Shown: piece after piece, positions 57,303 through 64,000 of the stretch
Position numbering within the stretch: the stretch's first letter is position 1
Layout of the letters: every line of letters begins with the position of its first letter
NCBI RefSeq assembly: GCF_013423955.1
Contig: NZ_JACCKX010000001.1
Location: 1-64,000 of the forward strand
Reading direction: 5' to 3'
Origin: Ottowia beijingensis
GTDB taxonomy: Bacteria > Pseudomonadota > Gammaproteobacteria > Burkholderiales > Burkholderiaceae_C
DNA length: 64,000 nt
Notes under the pieces: model-generated
Database searches by the model: none
What the model saw: only the letters and a program-made list of their open reading frames with translations
Told to the model about the DNA's origin: nothing
Made by a program: the position numbers and the translations under genes

Positions 57303-57357
57303 AGATCAGGCTGGGCACGCCGGCGCGCGCGGCATGCCCCAACGGTCAATGGGTCGG

Positions 57358-58704
57358 TCAGGCCAGTTCTTCCTTGCGGATGCGCACGATGGGCGCCAGC
57401 ACGCTGGGCAGCGCCTGCAACTGCGCCAGCGCCGTGCTCATGGCGCCTTCGCGCGTGTCGTGCGTGAGGATGATCAGGTCGGTGTGGTCGGGCGTGGGCT
57501 CGCCGGCGCCGGCGTCGGTGCCGGCCACGTCGTCGGCCTCGCGCTGCAGCACGGCGTTGATGCTGATGCCGGCGTCGGCCAGGATGCGCGTGACGTTCGA
57601 TAGCACACCCGCCTCGTCCTTCACCCGCAGGCGCAGGTAGTAGCTGGTGATCACCTGCTCCATCGGCAGCACGCTGACGTCGCGCATCTGCCCCGGCTGG
57701 AAGGCCAGGTGCGGCACGCGGTGCTGCGGGTCGCTGGTGGCCAGGCGGGTGACGTCGACCAGGTCGGCGATGACAGCGCTGGCCGTGGGCTCGCTGCCGG
57801 CGCCCTTGCCGTAGTACAGCGTGGTGCCCACGGCATCGCCGTTGACGACGACGGCGTTCATGGCGCCCTCGACGTTGGCGATCAGCCGCTTGGCCGGCAC
57901 CAGCGTGGGGTGCACGCGCAGCTCGACGCCCTCGCCTTCGCGGCGCTTGGTGATGCCCAGCAGCTTGATGCGGTAGCCCAGTTGCTCGGCATAGCGGATG
58001 TCGGTGGCCGACAGCTTGGTGATGCCCTCGACGTAGGCCTTGTCGAACTGCACCGGGATGCCGTAGGCGATGGCGCTCATGATGGTGGCCTTGTGCGCGG
58101 CATCCACGCCTTCGATGTCGAAGGTCGGGTCGGCCTCGGCGTAGCCCAGCGCCTGCGCCTCTTTCAGCACCACGTCGAAGTCCAGGCCCTTGTCGCGCAT
58201 CTCGCTCAGGATGAAGTTCGTGGTGCCGTTGATGATGCCGGCGATCCACTGGATGCGGTTGGCCGTCAGGCCCTCGCGCAGCGCCTTGATGATGGGGATG
58301 CCGCCAGCCACGGCGGCCTCGAAGGCGACCATCACGCCCTTGTCGTGCGCGGCCTGGAAGATCTGGGTGCCGTGCACGGCCAGCAGCGCCTTGTTGGCGG
58401 TGACCACGTGCTTGCCGGCGGCAATGGCCTCCATCACCAGCGTCCTGGCGATGCCGTAGCCGCCGATCAGCTCGATGACGATCTCGATGTCGGGATTGGC
58501 GAGCACCTCGCGCGCATCGCCCACCACCTTGACGCCGGAGCCGACGATCTGCTGCGCGCGCTCGGTGTCGAGGTCAGCCACCATGGTGATTTCGATGCCG
58601 CGGCCAGCGCGGCGCTTGATTTCCTCCTGGTTGCGCTGCAGCACGTTGAAGGTGCCGCTGCCCACCGTCCCGATGCCCAACAGGCCGACTTGGATCGCTT
58701 TCAT
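57358..58704 (-). CDS. hom: Homoserine dehydrogenase
   Basis: A complete 448-residue frame from MKAIQVGLLGIGTVGSGTFN. NAD(P) motif GLLGIGTVGSG; catalytic region VVTANKALLAVHGTQIFQAA, FEAAVAGGIPIIKALREGLT, INGTTNFILSEMRDKGLDFD and EADPTFDIEGVDAAHKATIM; C-terminal ACT domain (SYYLRLRVKDEAGVLSNVTR) for threonine feedback. It reduces aspartate semialdehyde to homoserine. Gene order alaA-hom-thrC is usual in Burkholderiales. Confidence 0.97.
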   Translation of the reverse strand: MKAIQVGLLGIGTVGSGTFNVLQRNQEEIKRRAGRGIEITMVADLDTERAQQIVGSGVKVVGDAREVLANPDIEIVIELIGGYGIARTLVMEAIAAGKHVVTANKALLAVHGTQIFQAAHDKGVMVAFEAAVAGGIPIIKALREGLTANRIQWIAGIINGTTNFILSEMRDKGLDFDVVLKEAQALGYAEADPTFDIEGVDAAHKATIMSAIAYGIPVQFDKAYVEGITKLSATDIRYAEQLGYRIKLLGITKRREGEGVELRVHPTLVPAKRLIANVEGAMNAVVVNGDAVGTTLYYGKGAGSEPTASAVIADLVDVTRLATSDPQHRVPHLAFQPGQMRDVSVLPMEQVITSYYLRLRVKDEAGVLSNVTRILADAGISINAVLQREADDVAGTDAGAGEPTPDHTDLIILTHDTREGAMSTALAQLQALPSVLAPIVRIRKEELA

Positions 58705-58734
58705 GTTCTCTTGGTTTTTAAGTCAAATATGCCT

Positions 58735-60021
58735 CTAGCACCCGTCCATCAAGCGCGGGCAGCTTCTTTTTGCAGCAATCTGCACCACCGATGCCGACTT
58801 GGCATGGCGCGCACGGTACTGCTCGAGGAACTTCGCCAACCGCCCGATGGCTTCGCGCAGATCGTCCTCGTGCGGCAGGAACACGATGCGGAAGTGCTGG
58901 TTGTCGGGGTAGTTGAAGCCCGAGCCCTGCACCAGCATCACGCGCGTGGCACGCAGCACTTCCATGAAGAACTGGCGGTCGTCCTGAATGGGGTACATCT
59001 TGGGATCGAGCCGCGGGAACATGTACAGCGCGGCCTGCGGCTTGACGCAGCTGACGCCCGGAATGGCACTGATCAGCTCATAGGCCAGGTCGCGCTGGCG
59101 GCGCAGGCGGCCGCCCTCCTTCACCAGGTCGTGGATGCTCTGGTAGCCACCCAGCGCGGTCTGGATGGCGTACTGCCCCGGCACGTTGCTGCCCAGCTTG
59201 ATGTTGGCCAGCATGTTGATGCCTTCGATGTAGTCGCGCGCCGACTCCTTGTCGCCCGAGATCACCATCCAGCCGGCGCGGAAGCCGCACGAGCGGTAGG
59301 CTTTCGACAGCGAGTTGAAGGTGAGCGTCAGCACGTCGGTCGCCAGGCTGGCCAGCGCCGTGTGCTTCACGCCGTCGTACAGCACCTTGTCGTACACCTC
59401 GTCGGCCATGATGACGAGGTTGTGCTCGCGCGCGATCTCGATGATGCCGAGCAGCAGTTCGTTGGAATACAGCGCGCCGGTCGGGTTGTTGGGATTGATG
59501 ACGACGATGGCCTTGGTACGCGACGTGACCTTGGCGCGGATGTCGTCCAGATTGGGCATCCAGCCATTGGCCTCGTCGCACAGGTAGTGCACGGGCTTGC
59601 CGCCCGACAGGCTGGCCACGGCGGTCCACAGCGGGTAGTCGGGCGCGGGCACCAGCATCTCGTCGCCCTCGGACAGCAGTGCGTTGGCGGCCATGCCGAT
59701 CAGGTCGCTGGCGCCATTGCCCAGGTAGATGTCGTCGATGGTGACGCCTTCGATGCCCTGCTCCTGCGTGTAGTGCATCACCGCCTTGCGGGCCGAGAAG
59801 ATGCCCTTGCTGTCCGAGTAACCGGCCGAATCCGGCAGGTTGCGGATCATGTCCTGCACGATCTCCTCGGGCGGCTGAAAGCCGAACGGCGCCAGGTTGC
59901 CGATATTCAGCTTGATGATCTTCTGGCCCTCGTCCTCCATCTGCTTGGCCGCGTCCACGATGGGCCCACGCACGTCATAAAGCACGTTCGCCAGCTTGGC
60001 GGATTTGTGGATGGGTTTCAT
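58735..60021 (-). CDS. alaA: Alanine aminotransferase-type PLP enzyme
   Basis: About 428 residues from MKPIHKSAKLANVLYDVRGP; upstream frame to 60285 is antisense noise. Class I aminotransferase fold: LNIGNLAPFGFQPPEEIVQD, YLGNGASDLIGMAANALLSE, VVINPNNPTGALYSNELLLG, PLP lysine in TLTFNSLSKAYRSCGFRAGW and LYMFPRLDPKMYPIQDDRQF. It matches the AlaA/AlaC-like group that makes alanine from pyruvate and glutamate. The last dozen residues (IAAKRSCPRLMDGC) run into a repeat-like intergenic sequence and are doubtful. Confidence 0.9.
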   Translation of the reverse strand: MKPIHKSAKLANVLYDVRGPIVDAAKQMEDEGQKIIKLNIGNLAPFGFQPPEEIVQDMIRNLPDSAGYSDSKGIFSARKAVMHYTQEQGIEGVTIDDIYLGNGASDLIGMAANALLSEGDEMLVPAPDYPLWTAVASLSGGKPVHYLCDEANGWMPNLDDIRAKVTSRTKAIVVINPNNPTGALYSNELLLGIIEIAREHNLVIMADEVYDKVLYDGVKHTALASLATDVLTLTFNSLSKAYRSCGFRAGWMVISGDKESARDYIEGINMLANIKLGSNVPGQYAIQTALGGYQSIHDLVKEGGRLRRQRDLAYELISAIPGVSCVKPQAALYMFPRLDPKMYPIQDDRQFFMEVLRATRVMLVQGSGFNYPDNQHFRIVFLPHEDDLREAIGRLAKFLEQYRARHAKSASVVQIAAKRSCPRLMDGC

Positions 60022-60102
60022 GGCAAGACCTTCCGGGCGAAGCTTCAAGGAGGGAAAACATAGAATTGGAACACATCTGCGCCCTTCGCCCCCTCTTCCT
60101 GC

Positions 60103-60498
60103 ATGAAATTCCAGCCCGATCAGTTCGGCTCTGCCATCACCAGCTACGGCCCCGGTTGGATCGCCGTGGCCGGCGAGCGCATCGACCGCAGCGTGGTGCT
60201 GCACAGCACGGGCGAACGCACGGATTGGCGCTGCAGCCATTTCGATGAATTGACCGATGCGCATTTCGCGCCGCTGGCCGCGCACAAGCCCGAACTGGTG
60301 GTGTTCGGCAGCGGCGCTGCCACCCGCTTTCCCAGGCCGGCGTGGATCCGCGCCCTGGTCGAGGCTGGCATCGGCGTGGAAGCCATGGACACCGGTGCCG
60401 CCTGCCGCACCTACAACATCCTGGCGGGCGAAGGCAGGCGCGTGATCGCCGCCTTGTTGCTGGAGCCGGGCGAAGAAAGTCAGGATGGGTTAAAATAA
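60103..60498 (+). CDS. Mth938-like domain protein (DUF498)
   Basis: 131 residues from MKFQPDQFGSAITSYGPGWI. Pattern of the Mth938/NDUFAF3-like family: HFDELTDAHFAPLAAHKPEL, VVFGSGAATRFPRPAWIRAL, GIGVEAMDTGAACRTYNILA. Relatives assist respiratory complex I assembly in mitochondria; the bacterial role is unknown. Divergent from alaA, with an 81-base shared promoter region; followed by bcp. Confidence 0.9.
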   Translation: MKFQPDQFGSAITSYGPGWIAVAGERIDRSVVLHSTGERTDWRCSHFDELTDAHFAPLAAHKPELVVFGSGAATRFPRPAWIRALVEAGIGVEAMDTGAACRTYNILAGEGRRVIAALLLEPGEESQDGLK

Positions 60499-60614
60499 AG
60501 GGCTGGCAACTGTTGCCCTCGCCACACCTTCTGCAACAGCGGCGGATGGTTCGGCCGGGCAGTCACGTGTGCCCTACGCCCCCTCGATAAAACCGTCCGG
60601 AGATTGAAGTTCAT

Positions 60615-61159
60615 ATGGCGATCGTTGTCAACAAACCCCTCCCTGAATTCGAAGCGATTGCGACCGGCGACGTCAAAGTTACCAACACCTCCCACAACGG
60701 GCAAGCCCTCGTTCTGTACTTTTATCCCAAAGACAACACCCCGGCTGCACCACCGAGGCGATGCAGTTCCGCGACAAATACAAGGATTTCGTGAAGGCGG
60801 GTGCCGTGGTGTTTGGCGTCAGCCGCGACAACATGACGTCGCACGACAGTTTCAAGGCCAAGCTCGAACTGCCCTTCGAACTGATCGCCGATACCGAAGA
60901 GAAGATGTGCCACATGTTCGGTGTGGTCAAGAACAAGATCATGTACGGCAAGAAGGTCAAGGGCATCGAGCGCAGTACCTTCCTGGTCAACGCCGACGGC
61001 ATCCTGGTGCAGGAGTGGCGCGGCCTGAAGGTGCCCGGCCATGTCGAGGAAGTGCTGAAGGCCGTGAAGGTGCTGAAAAAGCCGCCTGAAAGCCTGACGG
61101 TGACTGCCACCGTGCTCATGCATAATGAGCCGGAATGTTGTTGCAGCCGTATCGACTGA
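60615..61159 (+). CDS. bcp: Thioredoxin-dependent peroxiredoxin (BCP/PrxQ), frame broken
   Basis: About 181 residues from MAIVVNKPLPEFEAIATGDV. The peroxidatic cysteine is in TPGCTTEAMQFRDKYKDFVK; the G-run at 60752-60753 reads 2 instead of 3, breaking the frame just there. It continues VVFGVSRDNMTSHDSFKAKL, ELIADTEEKMCHMFGVVKNK and RSTFLVNADGILVQEWRGLK. It reduces hydroperoxides using thioredoxin. The last 25 residues (ESLTVTATVLMHNEPECCCS) are unusual and may reflect a further lost stop. Confidence 0.92.
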
Positions 61160-61170
61160 CTTTTCTCGCG

Positions 61171-61205
61171 AAAGCCGCCTTGGCTGACAAGGCGGCTTTT
61201 TCTTT
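61171..61205 (+). terminator. Terminator between bcp and phoH
   Basis: AAAGCCGCCTTG and CAAGGCGGCTTT form a 12-bp stem with a 5-base loop, then TTCTTT. It ends the bcp transcript, so phoH needs its own promoter in 61206-61265, where none was assigned. Confidence 0.85.
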
Positions 61206-61265
61206 GGCCGACGCCAGCCGCATCGCGGCCGGGCGGTGCGCCCTCCGCTGAACCTTCCAATCCGC

Positions 61266-62980
61266 ATGCCCCTGCCCCTCCCCCGACCAAACGTGGCGCC
61301 AAGCTGTCTTCCGACGTCATCGACCTGTCCACCCGCCGCGCCACGGCGCGTTCCACGGCAACGGCAACGGCAACGGCAACGCCCGCCAGCCGCAGCCGCG
61401 CGCCGGCACAGCAGGCGCGCTTGCTGACGGAATCCGTGGACGAGGTGGTCACCCCGCTGCCGGTGCCCGGCGCCCGCAGCCCCGTGGCACGCACGGAGGC
61501 GCCCGCCCCGGCCCGACCGGCCGAGCGCGTGGCTGAGAAACCTGCTCCCCAAAAGGCTGCCGCCCGCGCCCCCAAGGCCAAGGCCACAGGCCCCACGCGG
61601 CTGTTCGTGCTCGACACCAACGTGCTGCTGCACGACCCGACGGCGCTGTTCCGCTTCGAGGAGCACGACATCTTCCTGCCGATGATCGTGCTGGAGGAAC
61701 TGGACGGCCACAAGAAAGGCATGACCGAGGTGGCCCGCAACGGCCGCCAGACCAGCCGCCTGCTGGATGCGCTGGCCGGCGTGAAGGGCGCCGACATGGC
61801 GCAGGGTTTGGCACTGGATTCGACCGGCAACGTGGCCGCCGGCGGCAAGCTGTACTTCCAGACCGCGCCGCTGGACGTGACCATGCCCGCCGCCCTGCCC
61901 CAGGGCAAGGCCGACAACCAGATCCTGGGCGTGGTCGCCGCGCTGGAGAAGCAATACGCACCGCGCGAAGTGATCCTGGTGTCGAAGGACATCAACATGC
62001 GCGTGAAGGCGCGCGCGCTGGGCCTGAAGGCCGAGGATTACGAGAACGACAAGACGCTGGAGGACGGCGACCTGCTGTATTCGGGCGTGCTGCAGTTGCC
62101 GCCCGACTTCTGGACGCGGCAGAGCAAGACCGTCGAGAGCTGGCAGAGCGGCAGTTCGACCTATTACCGCGTCAGCGGCCCGGCGGTGGCCAGTCTGTAC
62201 ATTAACCAGTTCGTCTATTTCGAGTCGCCCGGCGAGCCCAGCCTGTATGCGCGCGTGACGGAGATCCGCGACAAGACGGCGGTGCTGAAGACGCTGAAGG
62301 ACTTCACGCACCTGAAGAACGGCGTGTGGGGCGTGACGGCGCGCAACCGCGAGCAGAACTTCGCCCTCAACCTGCTGATGGATCCGGAGATCGACTTCGT
62401 CACCCTGGCCGGCACGGCGGGCACCGGCAAGACGCTGCTGGCGCTGGCGTCGGGCCTGACGCAGGTGCTGGACGACCGCCGCTACACCGAGATCATCATG
62501 ACGCGTGCCACCGTGAGCGTGGGCGAAGACATCGGCTTCCTGCCCGGCACCGAGGAAGAGAAGATGGGTCCGTGGATGGGCGCGCTGGACGACAACCTGG
62601 AGTTCCTCTCCAAGGGCGATGCCTCGGGCGCCGGCGAATGGGGGCGTGCCGCCACCAACGAGTTGATCCGCAGCCGCGTGAAGATCAAGAGCATGAACTT
62701 CATGCGCGGACGCACCTTCATGAACAAGTGGGTGATCATCGACGAGGCGCAGAACCTGACGCCCAAGCAGATGAAGACGCTGATCACGCGCGCCGGCCCC
62801 GGCACCAAGATCATCTGCATGGGCAACCTGGCGCAGATCGACACGCCCTACCTGACCGAAGGCTCGTCGGGCATGACCTACGCGGTGGACCGCTTCAAGG
62901 GCTGGCCGCACGGCGGCCACGTGACGCTGGCGCGCGGTGAGCGCTCGCGGCTGGCGGACTTTGCCAGCGAAGTGCTGTAG
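61266..62980 (+). CDS. PIN-PhoH fusion protein
   Basis: About 571 residues. The start is uncertain: the ATG at 61266 needs one indel in a C-run (near 61277-61282) to enter the main frame, which is open from KRGAKLSSDVIDLSTRRATA; the first ATG-like codon in frame is at 61421. A threonine-alanine repeat (ACGGCA x4, 61357-61382) and an alanine/proline linker precede the PIN nuclease domain (TRLFVLDTNVLLHDPTALFR, LPMIVLEELDGHKKGMTEVA). The PhoH ATPase follows: Walker A LAGTAGTGKTLLALASGLTQ, Walker B MNKWVIIDEAQNLTPKQMKT. Such PhoH2-type proteins are RNA helicase/RNases. Confidence 0.9.
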
Positions 62981-63093
62981 TCGCCCCTGAAGCCCCCACC
63001 CCCGCATGAACACTGGCTTTGCGGGTGATTGCCGATGTCCGGAACTCCCGGTTTGATATTCAATGGTGGCTGATTTCTGGGAGTTTTTCAGCC

Positions 63094-64000
63094 GTGCTGT
63101 TTGCCTGCTCTGCCACCGAGGACTTCTTTCGCTCGCGCATCGACCACATGATCGATCTGCACCATCCGCTGGCCGTGCTGGCCTCGCGCATGCCCTGGCA
63201 GCAGATCGAGGCATCGGTGTCGCACTTGCTGTCACGCAAAGGCCGCACGGGCGTGGCCATGCCCGATCTGGACCTCTTTGGCGAGCAGGTGCAACGTATC
63301 CGGGGCCCAGCAACGCTGGGCGCCCGCGCATACCGCTGCGGGTGATGATCTCCTTGCTGTACCTCAAGCACGCGTTCAACGAGTCCGACGAAGGCGTGGT
63401 GGCGCGCTGGGCCGACACGCCCCGCTGGCAGTTCTTCTCCGGCTGCGCCTACTACGAAGACCGCCAACCCTGCGACGCCAGCACCCTGATCAAATTCCGC
63501 CAGCTGCTGGGCGAAGAAGGTGTCGAAGAGCTGCTGGCACAGACCATCCACGTGGCCGTTGACCTCAAGCTCATCAAGGCACAGGAGCTCAGCCGCGTGA
63601 TCGTCGACACCACGGTGCAACCCAAGGCCGTCGCGCACCCCACCGACAGCCGATTGCTGGAGACGGCCAGGAGCAAACTGGTCGAGGCCGCCAAGCAGGC
63701 CGGCATCGGACTGAAGCAGACCTTTGCAAGGAAGGCAAGCAACTGGCTCGCCAGGCCGGGCGTTATGCCCATGCCCGGCAGTTCAAACGCATGCGCCGGG
63801 TCATCAAGCGGCAGAGAACCATCGCTGGGCGCCTGCAGCGCGAGATCGAGCGCAAGGCCAGCGCCATCGCAGCGGCTGCGCGGCAGGCCCTGGATGAGAC
63901 GCTGGGCAAAGCCCGGCGCATTGCCGCGCAAAGCGGCCAGCGCAAGGCAATTGATGGCTCCAAGCTCTACGCCTGGCACGCCCCCGAGGTGGAATGCATC
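63094..64000 (+). CDS. IS5-family transposase, truncated by window end
   Basis: Start uncertain (GTG at 63094, or further up). Readable through indels near 63325 and 63730: TEDFFRSRIDHMIDLHHPLA, VSHLLSRKGRTGVAMPDLDL, RIPLRVMISLLYLKHAFNES, GVVARWADTPRWQFFSGCAY, LIKFRQLLGEEGVEELLAQT and the DDE-type stretch SRVIVDTTVQPKAVAHPTDS. The long arginine-rich helix QFKRMRRVIKRQRTIAGRLQ follows. The 3' end and right terminal repeat lie beyond the window; the left terminal repeat should be within 62981-63093 but was not identified. Confidence 0.85.

Overview
The window is the left end of a nanopore-type assembly of a high-GC betaproteobacterium, most likely Burkholderiales/Comamonadaceae. The lineage call rests on the infC-rpmI-rplT-pheS-pheT-ihfA-merR-tRNA-Pro block, SWIB and WXXGXW proteins and local intergenic hairpins. 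Bases 1-3570 are not part of that genome. Bases 1-28 match the Oxford Nanopore ligation adapter. Bases 29-3570 match the 3.6 kb lambda DNA control strand in reverse, including the laboratory Sam7 amber codon in the holin gene. Many housekeeping genes carry single-base indels in short homopolymers (infC, merR, aceA, clpB, bcp, the SWIB gene and others). I therefore annotate broken frames as one gene each and read most of them as sequence errors.

Bases 3571-27651 are one end of an integrative element. Its P4-type integrase gene lies beside a 49-bp 3' fragment of tRNA-Asn, which is the right attachment site; the left end is hidden behind the artefact. Leftward genes, often with 4-bp overlaps, include an AlpA-like regulator, a large primase/Toprim/RepA-type helicase, a small nuclease, an SSB-like protein and a winged-helix protein. 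A HigBA-type toxin-antitoxin pair faces them. No capsid or tail genes are visible.

The element has itself been invaded. A 12.3-kb IS3-bounded composite unit (10444-22772, 3-bp duplication TCC) splits a small gene. It carries a LysR regulator, IS30 and IS407-group insertions with perfect target duplications, and a naphthalene-type lower-upper-pathway block: nahF (salicylaldehyde dehydrogenase), nahE (hydratase-aldolase) and nahD (hydroxychromene carboxylate isomerase). Two Bug/TctC solute receptors and an IS481-family element follow. A separate IS21-family element (23759-26401) interrupts the integrase gene.

From 27664 to about 62980 the sequence is ordinary chromosome: translation genes (merR to thrS, with a candidate threonine leader peptide), isocitrate lyase, a drug/metabolite transporter, a SWIB protein, a ThDP enzyme with an MFS transporter, coniferyl-aldehyde-type dehydrogenase, clpB with a heat-shock promoter, molybdopterin genes (moaE, moaD, moeA, mobB), thrC-hom-alaA, bcp and a PIN-PhoH gene. 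An IS5-family transposase starts near 63094 and runs off the window. I found no convincing new defence or other undescribed system. The most important result is the control-DNA chimera; the most interesting biology is the IS-bounded catabolic unit nested in the integrative element.
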